A DNA stretch of 64,000 bases, from contig NZ_FZOA01000005.1 of the NCBI RefSeq assembly GCF_900187985.1, positions 1 to 64,000 on the forward strand. Reading direction: 5' to 3'. The translations under genes and the position numbers were made by a program. Positions within the stretch are counted from its first letter, which is position 1; each line of letters begins with the position of its first letter. Of the stretch, positions 37,727 through 45,784 are shown piece after piece. The notes below the pieces were generated by a model. It worked only from the letters and a program-made list of their open reading frames with translations. It had not been told where the DNA came from and made no database searches. Origin of the DNA: Methylobacillus rhizosphaerae (GTDB lineage Bacteria; Pseudomonadota; Gammaproteobacteria; Burkholderiales; Methylophilaceae).

Positions 37727-38305
37727 ATGAGTAAACCATTGAAGCTGGTCGCCATATCCGGGAGTCTGAGCCAGCCATCCCGTACGACCACGTTGTTAAA
37801 AACCATAGTGCATGAGTTGCAGAGTAAGTTGCTGCTCGATGTCCATGTGATTGAGCTGCAAAAACTGGGGCCATCACTTGGGGGAAGCCTGAGTCGTCTT
37901 GAGTTGTCCCAAGCAGCGCTGGATGAGATTGCCAGGATAGAGGCTGCAGATTTCCTCGTGGTGGCAACGCCTGTATATCGTGCTTCTGTCACTGGCTTGT
38001 TCAAGCACCTGTTCGATTTCGTCGGGCATGAAACCCTGTTCAACACTCCTGTATTCCTGGCTGCCACGGGCGGAAGTGATCGCCATGCACTGGTGATAGA
38101 TCACCAACTACGTCCTTTATTCAGTTTTTTCCAGGCATTGACCTTGCCACTGGGTGTCTACGGCACTGAAACAGATTTCATCGAAGATGATGCCGGTGGC
38201 TACGACATTGGCAGTGATGCCCTGCAACAGCGGATTGCCTTGGCTGTGGAGCGGGCGTTGCCGTTTCTTCAACAATTGCAATCACCCACCAGCATTGCCG
38301 CATGA
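37727..38305 (+). CDS. msuE: NADPH-dependent FMN reductase (MsuE/SsuE type)
   Basis: The 192-residue flavodoxin-fold reductase makes the FMNH2 used by the sulfonate and sulfone monooxygenases. The FMN phosphate loop is AISGSLSQPSRTTTLL near the N-terminus. FLVVATPVYRASVTGLFKHLFD and VFLAATGGSDRHALVIDHQLRPLFSFF (given in part) are characteristic of the MsuE subgroup. It is the first gene behind P4, 54 bases before sfnG. Being the only such reductase in the window, it would have to serve SsuD, SfnG and the SfnC-like proteins. Confidence 0.92.
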   Translation: MSKPLKLVAISGSLSQPSRTTTLLKTIVHELQSKLLLDVHVIELQKLGPSLGGSLSRLELSQAALDEIARIEAADFLVVATPVYRASVTGLFKHLFDFVGHETLFNTPVFLAATGGSDRHALVIDHQLRPLFSFFQALTLPLGVYGTETDFIEDDAGGYDIGSDALQQRIALAVERALPFLQQLQSPTSIAA

Positions 38306-38359
38306 ATGATTGATGACCTGCGATGACAGGTCACTTCTCGTATTTTGAAAGGATAGACC

Positions 38360-39457
38360 ATGAGTACACAACAAACCGAAATCAAATTTGCCTATTGGGT
38401 GCCGAATGTCAGTGGTGGCCTGGTAGTCAGCAAGATTGAGCAACGCACAAGCTGGGATATTGATTACAACGTCAAGCTGGCGCAGCTTGCTGAACAGAAT
38501 GGCTTTGATTATGCCCTCAGCCAGATTCGTTTTACTGCTGGGTATGGCGCTGAATTTCAGCATGAGCCCGTCGCATTTTCCCATGCTTTGCTTGCTGCGA
38601 CGACCAAGCTCAAGGTGATTGCCGCAATCCTTCCTGGGCCATGGAACCCTGTCGTTGCTGCGAAACAATTGGCCACCATTGATCAACTGACCAAAGGGAG
38701 AATTGCCATCAATGTCGTCTCTGGTTGGTTCAAGGGTGAGTTCACCGCCATCGGCGAACCATGGCTGGAACATGACGAGCGCTATCGTCGTTCTGAGGAG
38801 TTCATCCGTGCGCTCAAGGGTATCTGGACCACGGATAATTTCAGTTTTCACGGCGATTTTTATCGATTCCATGATTACACGCTGAAACCAAAACCCTACA
38901 ACCAAAATCCGCATCCTGAAATCTTTCAGGGCGGCAGCTCACGCGCTGCGCGCGACATGGCATCCCGTGTCTCGGACTGGTATTTCACCAATGGCAATAC
39001 CGTGGAAGGTATCAAGGCGCAAATTGACGATATCAGGGCCAAGGCGGCAAGCAATCATCATAAGGTCAAGATCGGCGTCAATGCGTTCATTATTGCCCGT
39101 GATACTGAAGAAGAAGCCAAAGCAGTACTTCAGGAAATTATCGACAAAGCTGATCCAGAAGCGGTAAATGCCTTTGGTGATGCCGTCAAGCATGCAGGCA
39201 AGGCCAGTCCTGAGGGTGATGGTAATTGGGCCAAGTCCACTTTTGAAGACCTAGTGCAGTACAACGATGGCTTCAAGACCAATCTGATCGGCACGCCGCA
39301 ACAGGTTGCGGAGCGGATTGTGGCGCTCAAGGCGATAGGTGTGGATCTGGTGCTGTCTGCGTTCCTGCATTTCCATGAAGAAGTGGTGTATTTCGGTGAG
39401 CGAGTGCTGCCATTAGTACGTGAACTGGAAAAGCAGCAGGAAGCCAAGGCTGCATAA
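38360..39457 (+). CDS. sfnG: FMNH2-dependent dimethylsulfone monooxygenase
   Basis: A 365-residue luciferase-like enzyme that converts dimethylsulfone to methanesulfinate. The diagnostic N-terminus is KFAYWVPNVSGGLVVSKIEQRT. WDIDYNVKLAQLAEQNGFDYALSQIRF, INVVSGWFKGEFTAIGEPWLEHDERYRRS (parts) and IFQGGSSRAARDMASRVSDWYFTNG are also typical of SfnG. It has AAGGA seven bases before the ATG. It lies between msuE and the transporter genes in what appears to be one operon. Confidence 0.93.
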   Translation: MSTQQTEIKFAYWVPNVSGGLVVSKIEQRTSWDIDYNVKLAQLAEQNGFDYALSQIRFTAGYGAEFQHEPVAFSHALLAATTKLKVIAAILPGPWNPVVAAKQLATIDQLTKGRIAINVVSGWFKGEFTAIGEPWLEHDERYRRSEEFIRALKGIWTTDNFSFHGDFYRFHDYTLKPKPYNQNPHPEIFQGGSSRAARDMASRVSDWYFTNGNTVEGIKAQIDDIRAKAASNHHKVKIGVNAFIIARDTEEEAKAVLQEIIDKADPEAVNAFGDAVKHAGKASPEGDGNWAKSTFEDLVQYNDGFKTNLIGTPQQVAERIVALKAIGVDLVLSAFLHFHEEVVYFGERVLPLVRELEKQQEAKAA

Positions 39458-39474
39458 ACAGGCAAAGAGCGCAT

Positions 39475-40611
39475 ATGGTAGACAATACTTTTCCGCACCA
39501 GTTATTGCATCAGGCAGCGACTCAGCCGGCATTAGTGGCATTACGTCATAAGTATCTGGGCATCTGGCATCAGCAGTCGTGGCGCGAATTGAGCGATGAA
39601 GTTGGGAGTCTGGCCAGGGCGTTGGCGGAATTGGGATTGGGGCAGGGAGATACCTTGGTATTGCTGACTTATCCACGACGGGAAGCCCTGTTGCTTTCCA
39701 TGGCGGCTCAGTGGCTGGGGGCCATTGCTGCCCCTGTTGACCCCGACCTCGATAAAGACACACTGGCTTTGTTGCTGAGCCACCTGCAGTCACGGTTTGT
39801 ATTTGCCGAAGGTCAGGATCAAGTAGGGCAGGCGTTGCTGCATGGCGCTACACGAGTGGTGTATGCAGAGGCTCGTGGGATGACAGCTTATTCTCATGAG
39901 AATCTTCATGCCTACATTGAGTTGGTGCAGACAGATACAAAGGGCGTGCATCCGCTTATGGCCCGGGAGCAGGATGTTGCTTTTGCTCTGTATCGCATTA
40001 CTGACGAGCAGCAGGTGCAGGTAGAGCATTTCCGCCATGTGGAATTATTGCAGGAAGGCCGTCACCTGGTTTTGACCGAGAGATTGGGGCAACGGGAAGA
40101 AGCCTTTGCCGCACGGGTATTTGCGACCAGCGGGCATTTGCGCTATCTGTTGTCCCCATGGTTGACAGCTGGATTCACCCTGAATTTTCCTGAAAATATT
40201 GTGACACGGGACGCAGATCGGCGTGAACTAGGGCCGACATTGGTAGTTGGCACCAGAGAAACCTATCAACGGCTTGAATCCCTGGTTAAGGCGAGGCTGC
40301 CGATTGCAGGCAGCTATGTTGGCAGATTTGTGACTTATGCCTTGCAGAGTGATGGTTCAAGGTTTCAGAAACTCCTCGCCTATTGGTTGATCAAGCGGCC
40401 ACTGAAGGATGTCATCGGCTTTTCGCACATTCATCTGCCATTGCTGATCGGCCCAGCTTTATCGCAGGAGTCACTGCATTTTTTCCGCAGCCTGGGCATC
40501 CATATCCGCACCTGGGACAAGATTGCCAACTGGCGTACTTTGTCTGCGACGACTTCAAACAAACTGCTGGCAGAGACACAAACAGACAGTATCAAGAGGG
40601 CATTGTCATGA
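39475..40611 (+). CDS. AMP-ligase-like protein lacking catalytic motifs
   Basis: A 378-residue protein that resembles only the N-terminal part of long-chain acyl-CoA synthetases (full length about 600-650). SWRELSDEVGSLARALAELGLGQGDTLVLL and ALLLSMAAQWLGAIAAPVDP are the usual N-terminal features. Where these enzymes carry YTSGTTGxPKG, this protein has YRITDEQQVQV (173-183), so the ATP phosphate-binding loop is gone. The later adenylation motifs and the C-terminal lid domain are also missing. It is therefore not expected to activate acids. The frame is intact, the stop overlaps the livG start (ATGA), and the gene lies between sfnG and the ABC genes. Ligase genes occur in some LIV-type transporter operons; this looks like a retained non-catalytic relative with a binding or structural role. 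Confidence 0.7.
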   Translation: MVDNTFPHQLLHQAATQPALVALRHKYLGIWHQQSWRELSDEVGSLARALAELGLGQGDTLVLLTYPRREALLLSMAAQWLGAIAAPVDPDLDKDTLALLLSHLQSRFVFAEGQDQVGQALLHGATRVVYAEARGMTAYSHENLHAYIELVQTDTKGVHPLMAREQDVAFALYRITDEQQVQVEHFRHVELLQEGRHLVLTERLGQREEAFAARVFATSGHLRYLLSPWLTAGFTLNFPENIVTRDADRRELGPTLVVGTRETYQRLESLVKARLPIAGSYVGRFVTYALQSDGSRFQKLLAYWLIKRPLKDVIGFSHIHLPLLIGPALSQESLHFFRSLGIHIRTWDKIANWRTLSATTSNKLLAETQTDSIKRALS

Positions 40612-41384
40612 CCGCACATGCTCCTTTGCTGGAGTTACAGCATATCTCGCTTTCATTCAAGGGCATCAAGGCGATTACTGATATCAGTTTTGCCGTACAG
40701 CAGGGTGAGATATGTGCGCTGATCGGCCCGAATGGTGCGGGCAAGAGCTCACTGCTCAATGTCATCAATGGTGTATACCAACCTGATGAGGGCGTAATTA
40801 GCTTCAACAGCAAAAGTTATAGCCGCATGAAGGCGCATCAGGCAGCTGTACAAGGCATTGCCCGCACTTTCCAGAATATCGCCTTGTTCAAGGGCATGAG
40901 TGTGCTAGATAACGTGCTGACAGGGCGTAATCTGAAAGTACGCAGCAACTGGCTGGAGCAGATGCTGAATAGTGGACGAGCACCTGCCGATTATGTAAGT
41001 CAGCGCATCAAGGCCGAAGAGGTGATTGATTTCCTGCGTATCAACCAGTGGCGTAACAGTATTGTCGGTACCTTGCCTTACGGTCTGCAGAAGCGCGTGG
41101 AACTGGCACGGGCGCTGGCATCTGAACCCAGACTGTTATTGCTGGATGAGCCTATGGCCGGTATGAACAACGAGGAAAAGGCCGAAATGAGCGCATTCAT
41201 TCTGGATACACAGCGTGAGTTTGGCACCACCGTTGTACTGATCGAGCACGATATTGGCGTGGTGATGAATCTCTCAGGCCACGTGGTGGTGCTCGACTAT
41301 GGCAAAAAGGTTGGAGATGGCACACCAGATGAGGTGCGTCATAACCCGGAAGTCATTGCTGCCTATCTTGGCACAAAACATTAA
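40608..41384 (+). CDS. livG: LIV-type ABC transporter ATPase (LivG)
   Basis: A 258-residue ATPase of the branched-chain-amino-acid-type transporter family. Walker A is GPNGAGKSSLLNVINGVY. The Q-loop region is ARTFQNIALFKGMSVLDNVLTGR. Instead of LSGG, the signature region reads LPYGLQKRVELARAL, a form common in LivG. Walker B is LLLLDEPMAGMNN, and the switch His is in LIEHDIGVVM. The ATG at 40608 overlaps the preceding stop; a much earlier in-frame start lies inside that gene and is rejected. Confidence 0.9.
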   Translation: MTAHAPLLELQHISLSFKGIKAITDISFAVQQGEICALIGPNGAGKSSLLNVINGVYQPDEGVISFNSKSYSRMKAHQAAVQGIARTFQNIALFKGMSVLDNVLTGRNLKVRSNWLEQMLNSGRAPADYVSQRIKAEEVIDFLRINQWRNSIVGTLPYGLQKRVELARALASEPRLLLLDEPMAGMNNEEKAEMSAFILDTQREFGTTVVLIEHDIGVVMNLSGHVVVLDYGKKVGDGTPDEVRHNPEVIAAYLGTKH

Positions 41385-41409
41385 GTACTATTCATAAGGA
41401 AATGATGTA

Positions 41410-42291
41410 ATGGACTTTTTCCTTGAAGTATTGACTGGGGGATTGCTAGCCGGTGTCATGTATTCACTGGTGGCGATCGGCTTTGTGCTGATCTACAAGG
41501 CTTCAGGCGTATTCAACTTTGCCCAGGGTGCGATGGTGTTGTTTGCAGCGCTGACATTTGTCAGCCTGTGGGAACATGGCATTCCGTTCTGGGGTGCGTT
41601 TGTTATGACGCTGTTATCCATGCTGGCACTGGCGTGGGGAGTAGAGCGCGTTGTACTGCGGCCTTTGGTCAACCGTCCACCTATTACCCTGTTTATGGCA
41701 ACGCTGGGATTGAGTTATGTGATTGAGGGGCTGGCGCAACTTTTGTGGGGATCGCAGGTGCATGGTCTGGAGTTAGGTATCAGTGATGAGCCGCTGGAGG
41801 TGGGAGGTATGCTGGTATCACAGTTTGACCTGTTCGCTGCCGGTGTTGCCGGGGTACTGGTGCTGATTCTGTCTCTGCTGTTCAATAAAACACGTATAGG
41901 CATTACTTTGCGTGCTGTGGCAGATGACCAGCTGGCAGCCTTGGCAGTGGGTATCAGGCTTGAACGGATATGGATGATTGTCTGGGCCGTGGCCGGGTTT
42001 GTCGGCCTGGTGGCCGGTCTGTTGTGGGGTGCAAGGCTGGGGGTACAGTTTTCTCTGTCGCTTGTTGTGTTGAAGGCTTTGCCGGTGCTGATTATCGGAG
42101 GGTTTACTTCTGTGGGAGGTGCCATTGTCGGAGGACTCATCATCGGCGCTTCGGAAAAGCTGGCTGAAATCTACCTTGGGCCGCTGATTGGCGGCGGTAT
42201 CGAAAACTGGTTTCCGTATGTGCTGGCATTGTTGTTCCTACTGGTGCGTCCCTCAGGGATTTTTGGCGAGCGCGCCATTGAAAGGGTGTAA
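41410..42291 (+). CDS. livH: LIV-type ABC transporter permease (LivH)
   Basis: The 293-residue inner-membrane permease starts DFFLEVLTGGLLAGVMYSLVAIGFVLIYKASGVFNFAQGAMV (described in part), the standard LivH opening. About eight hydrophobic segments follow, and GITLRAVADDQLAALAVGI is the cytoplasmic loop contacting the ATPase. It lies 25 bases after livG and three before livM. Confidence 0.93.
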   Translation: MDFFLEVLTGGLLAGVMYSLVAIGFVLIYKASGVFNFAQGAMVLFAALTFVSLWEHGIPFWGAFVMTLLSMLALAWGVERVVLRPLVNRPPITLFMATLGLSYVIEGLAQLLWGSQVHGLELGISDEPLEVGGMLVSQFDLFAAGVAGVLVLILSLLFNKTRIGITLRAVADDQLAALAVGIRLERIWMIVWAVAGFVGLVAGLLWGARLGVQFSLSLVVLKALPVLIIGGFTSVGGAIVGGLIIGASEKLAEIYLGPLIGGGIENWFPYVLALLFLLVRPSGIFGERAIERV

Positions 42292-42294
42292 GCC

Positions 42295-43362
42295 ATGCTG
42301 TACAGAGAATCCGGACAATTTAATACCTCATATCGCGCGGATCAGCGCTGGTTCAGGTTGTGGCAACAGCGCTGGGTGTTTGCAACATGGATGATACTGG
42401 CATTTGTTGTGGTGCCGCTGATTGGCAATGATTACTGGTTAAATGCCATCCTGATCCCGTTCTTGGTACTGTCTCTGGCTGGACTAGGACTGAATCTGCT
42501 GACTGGATACGCTGGGCAGATATCATTGGGGTCGGCGGCATTTATGGCCATAGGTGCTTTTGCCACCTATAACTTCCAGTTGCGTATTGAAGGCATGCCG
42601 CTGCTTATCAGCCTGTTTCTTGGAGGGCTGACTGCCGCCGGGGCAGGGGTGGTTTTCGGTTTGCCTAGTCTGCGTATCAAGGGATTTTATTTGCTGGTTT
42701 CTACCCTGGCAGCGCAATTTTTTGTCACCTGGATATTGACGCAATGCGGTTGGTTTTCCAATTACAACGCTTCAGGTGTCATCACGGCACCTCCACTGGT
42801 GGTGCTCGGGCAGAATATCAGCTCTCCAGCTGGTCGCTATCTGTTGACGCTGAGTGTGGCATTCGTACTGTTCTGGCTGGCACGGAATATTGTGCATGGT
42901 GAACTAGGGCGCCGCTGGATGGCGGTACGCGATATGGACACCGCTGCTGCCGTCATCGGTATTCCTATTTTGCAAACCAAGTTACTGGCTTTTGCCATCA
43001 GTTCCTTTGTTCTTGGTATTGCCGGCGCACTTTGGGCCTTTGCTTACCTGGGAACAGTGGAACCACATGGCTTTGACCTCAGTCGCTCATTCCAGATTCT
43101 GTTCATCATCATTATTGGAGGGATGGGCAGTATTCTGGGGAGCTTTCTTGGCGCGGCTTTTATCGTGCTGTTGCCAATTCTTTTATCCAACCTTTCTGCC
43201 ACCTTTCTTGCAGGCTGGGTTGATCCAGGACAACTGGAAAACCTGCAGAAGATCATTTTTGGCGCGCTCATTATCTTCTTCCTGATCAAGGAACCGCAGG
43301 GCTTGGCCCGTTTATTAGAGATTGTCCGTCAACGTGCGCGTGTCTGGCCTTTGCGGTTCTGA
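42295..43362 (+). CDS. livM: LIV-type ABC transporter permease (LivM)
   Basis: A 355-residue permease with the LivM signature LLTGYAGQISLGSAAFMAIGAF, SLRIKGFYLLVSTLAAQFF and the ATPase-contact loop GRRWMAVRDMDTAAAVIGI. Ten or so membrane segments are visible. A short N-terminal soluble extension (RESGQFNTSYRADQRWFRLW) is longer than in amino-acid transporters and resembles that of LivM proteins in aromatic or ligase-linked systems. The binding-protein gene follows 105 bases later. Confidence 0.93.
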   Translation: MLYRESGQFNTSYRADQRWFRLWQQRWVFATWMILAFVVVPLIGNDYWLNAILIPFLVLSLAGLGLNLLTGYAGQISLGSAAFMAIGAFATYNFQLRIEGMPLLISLFLGGLTAAGAGVVFGLPSLRIKGFYLLVSTLAAQFFVTWILTQCGWFSNYNASGVITAPPLVVLGQNISSPAGRYLLTLSVAFVLFWLARNIVHGELGRRWMAVRDMDTAAAVIGIPILQTKLLAFAISSFVLGIAGALWAFAYLGTVEPHGFDLSRSFQILFIIIIGGMGSILGSFLGAAFIVLLPILLSNLSATFLAGWVDPGQLENLQKIIFGALIIFFLIKEPQGLARLLEIVRQRARVWPLRF

Positions 43363-43467
43363 GTATCAAGTGCCTGATAGGAAAATAAAATACATCAGGA
43401 GATTTATGCAATGTGTTGAATTTTAATGAATAAATATATTTAAAAATCATTGATTAAGGATATTGAC

Positions 43468-44793
43468 ATGTTTTCTTTTAAAAAACGCGCTGCATTGATC
43501 GGCGTATTGGCTCTGGGGATGGTTGCAACTGTCCAGGCAGCCAACGAGCAATATTTTCCCTTGCAAAGTTACCGCGTCGGCCCTTATGCCGCGGGCGGAA
43601 CCGGTTTTTTTGGCGGTTTCATTGACTACCTGCAATATGTCAACCTCAAGGAAGGCGGCGTCAATGGCGTGAAGTTCACTTGGAGCGAGTGCGAAACCGA
43701 GTATGTGGTGGAAAAAGGCGTGGAGTGCTACGAGCGACTGAAGAAGGGCCTTAACGGCGCACCTGCTGCTGCCACCAATCCATTGTCCGTAGGGATTGCC
43801 TATGCCACGCTGGAACGTTCGGCTGCCGACAAACTACCGCTGATCACCATCAATCATGGTCGCACCGACTCTACAGATGGCAGCGTGTTCCCTTATGTTT
43901 TCCCTTTGCAGCTTAATCCTTACAGCGAGGTGTCGGCCATCATCAATTATATCGGCCAGCAGGCTGGAGGCTTGGACAAGATCAAGGGCAAGAAGATTGT
44001 GACGCTATATCATGGCTCGCCCTATGGCAAGGAGACCAACCCGATTCTTGAGTTACTGGCGAAAAAATATGGTTTTGAACTGACCCTGTTGGAAGTGCCG
44101 CATCCGGGTAATGAGCAGCAATCACAATGGCTGAATATCCGCCGTATCAAGCCGGATTGGGTCATTCTGCGCGGTTGGGGCGTGATGAACCCGGTGGCGC
44201 TCAAGACTGCGCAGAAAACCGGTTTCCCTGCGGATCACATTATCGGCAACATCTGGAGTAACTCTGAAGAGGATGCTGCACCGGCAGGCGCGGCAGCCAA
44301 GGGTTTCATCTCCATCACCACGCATCCTTCCGGCACCAACTTCCCGGTATTGCAGGATATCGGCAATACCGTGATCAAGGCTGGCAAGGGTAATCTGAAG
44401 GACTCTAAACGCTTTGGCACCGTGTATTACAACCTGGGAGTGGTGAACGGTATCCTCAATGTGGAGGCCGTACGCGTGGCGCAGGCAAAATTCGGCAAGC
44501 GGCCATTGACGGGTGAAGAGGTGCGCTGGGGCTTCGAGAATATCAGGCTGGATGATGTCCGTCTCAAGCAATTGGGTGCCTATGGCCTGGTACAACCGCT
44601 GAAGCTGTCTTGCTCCGACCATGAAGGCGGGGGCGCGGTGCGTTTCCAGCAATGGGATGGAAAAAAATGGCAGGTAGTTTCTGATTGGGTGCAGGCTGAT
44701 CGCAAACTGTTGCGCCCGATTATCGAAGAGTCCTCGCATCAGTATGCCAAGGAAAAGGGCATCACGCCGCGTGATTGCGCCAAGGAATCTTGA
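43468..44793 (+). CDS. Periplasmic substrate-binding protein of the LIV-type transporter
   Basis: The precursor (441 residues) carries a signal peptide (FSFKKRAALIGVLALG up to VQA, cleavage near residue 24-25) and a type I periplasmic-binding fold. Two cysteines in WSECETEYVVEKGVECYERL probably form a disulfide, and two more occur near the C-terminus. The mature protein is larger than LivJ/LivK (about 345) and is of the kind found with ligase-linked transporters rather than amino-acid ones. The ligand is unknown; an organosulfur compound is inferred from context. AAGGA before ATG 43468 fixes the start and puts the signal peptide at the N-terminus. Confidence 0.87.
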   Translation: MFSFKKRAALIGVLALGMVATVQAANEQYFPLQSYRVGPYAAGGTGFFGGFIDYLQYVNLKEGGVNGVKFTWSECETEYVVEKGVECYERLKKGLNGAPAAATNPLSVGIAYATLERSAADKLPLITINHGRTDSTDGSVFPYVFPLQLNPYSEVSAIINYIGQQAGGLDKIKGKKIVTLYHGSPYGKETNPILELLAKKYGFELTLLEVPHPGNEQQSQWLNIRRIKPDWVILRGWGVMNPVALKTAQKTGFPADHIIGNIWSNSEEDAAPAGAAAKGFISITTHPSGTNFPVLQDIGNTVIKAGKGNLKDSKRFGTVYYNLGVVNGILNVEAVRVAQAKFGKRPLTGEEVRWGFENIRLDDVRLKQLGAYGLVQPLKLSCSDHEGGGAVRFQQWDGKKWQVVSDWVQADRKLLRPIIEESSHQYAKEKGITPRDCAKES

Positions 44794-44808
44794 AATAGGC
44801 CATAAAAG

Positions 44809-44876
44809 TGTGCCATGCCACGCTGGCATGGCACATGAGCGATGTTTCCCCGGTGCTGTCGTCAGTATCGGGGAAA
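44809..44876. repeat. Two successive hairpins between binding protein and livF
   Basis: Hairpin one is TGTGCCATGCCA-CGC-TGGCATGGCACA (44809-44835), a perfect 12-bp stem. Hairpin two is TTTCCCCG, 16 bases, CGGGGAAA (44845-44876). Neither has a T-run, so they are more likely mRNA-stabilising or processing elements that favour expression of the binding protein over the downstream ATPase. Confidence 0.7.
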
Positions 44877-44899
44877 ACCCGTTCAGTTCAAGGATTATT

Positions 44900-45643
44900 A
44901 TGTCGGCCCCGTATATCTTGCAGCTTAACCAGATTGAAGTTATCTATGACCAAGTGATTCTGGCCGTAAAGAATGTCTCTCTTGCCGTAAGGCAAGGCAG
45001 CATTGTGGCGTTGCTGGGAGCGAATGGAGCTGGCAAGAGCACTACGCTGAAAGCCATTGCAGGCCTGGTCAGGGCCGAGATTGGTGAAGTGGTGCAAGGG
45101 CGGATTTACTATCAGGGACTGGATATCACTCATGCTGCTGCGGCAGACCTGGTGAATCAAGGACTGGTACAAGTGCTGGAAGGTCGGCATTGCTTTCCGC
45201 ATCTTACCGTAGAAGAAAATCTCTACAGTGGCGCGTTTGCCCGCAAGCCGCGTGCGGTTGAACTCAATCAGGCATTGGAGAGGATTTACCATTATTTCCC
45301 CCGCCTGCTGAAATTGCGCAAGAACCAGGCCGGATATACATCAGGTGGCGAGCAGCAGATGGTGGCTATCGGTCGTGCGTTGATGGCCAATCCTAAGCTG
45401 GTATTACTGGATGAGCCTTCCATGGGGCTTGCGCCCTTGATGGTGGAAGAGATTTTCCAGATTGTGCATCAGTTGAACCAGGAAGAAAAAGTGAGTTTCC
45501 TGCTCTCCGAGCAAAATGCCACGGTTGCCCTGCAGTATGCCCACTATGGATATATTATCGAAAATGGCAGGGTGGCAGCAGAAGGAGAAACCAAGGTATT
45601 GAGTGTACGGGATGACTTGCAATCCTTATATCTGGGACTATAG
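44900..45643 (+). CDS. livF: LIV-type ABC transporter ATPase (LivF)
   Basis: A 247-residue ATPase. Walker A is GANGAGKSTTLKAIAGL. VLEGRHCFPHLTVEENL is the LivF-type Q-loop region, TSGGEQQMVAIGRALMANP the signature, LVLLDEPSMGLAP Walker B, and LLSEQNATVALQYAHYGYIIENGR the switch region. It completes the transporter as the last gene of the island's long rightward operon. ATG 44900 follows AAGGA; the earlier in-frame start is inside the previous gene. Confidence 0.92.
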   Translation: MSAPYILQLNQIEVIYDQVILAVKNVSLAVRQGSIVALLGANGAGKSTTLKAIAGLVRAEIGEVVQGRIYYQGLDITHAAAADLVNQGLVQVLEGRHCFPHLTVEENLYSGAFARKPRAVELNQALERIYHYFPRLLKLRKNQAGYTSGGEQQMVAIGRALMANPKLVLLDEPSMGLAPLMVEEIFQIVHQLNQEEKVSFLLSEQNATVALQYAHYGYIIENGRVAAEGETKVLSVRDDLQSLYLGL

Positions 45644-45719
45644 GTGCGGCAGCCCTGATCCAATCTAGATAAAACATTAAATTTAATTAATAATTAATTG
45701 ATAATTAATTTAATTTTTA

Positions 45720-45770
45720 TTAAATACATAATGGGCCGTACCTGATTCAGGGCGGCCCATTATGTTTTGA
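45720..45770. terminator. Bidirectional terminator between livF and the porin gene
   Basis: ACATAATGGGCCG (45726-45738) pairs with CGGCCCATTATGT (45753-45765); the loop itself contains CCTGA/TCAGG. It is followed by TTTTGA and preceded by an A/T-rich stretch made of TAATTAAT-like units (45665-45720). Confidence 0.8.
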
Positions 45771-45784
45771 TGAGTGTATATTTC

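Noticed and set aside
45660-45725. TAATTAAT-rich repeats taken as a possible repeat array or origin-like region
   Set aside because: Short, irregular A/T-rich units with no DnaA boxes or regular period; treated as part of the terminator surroundings.
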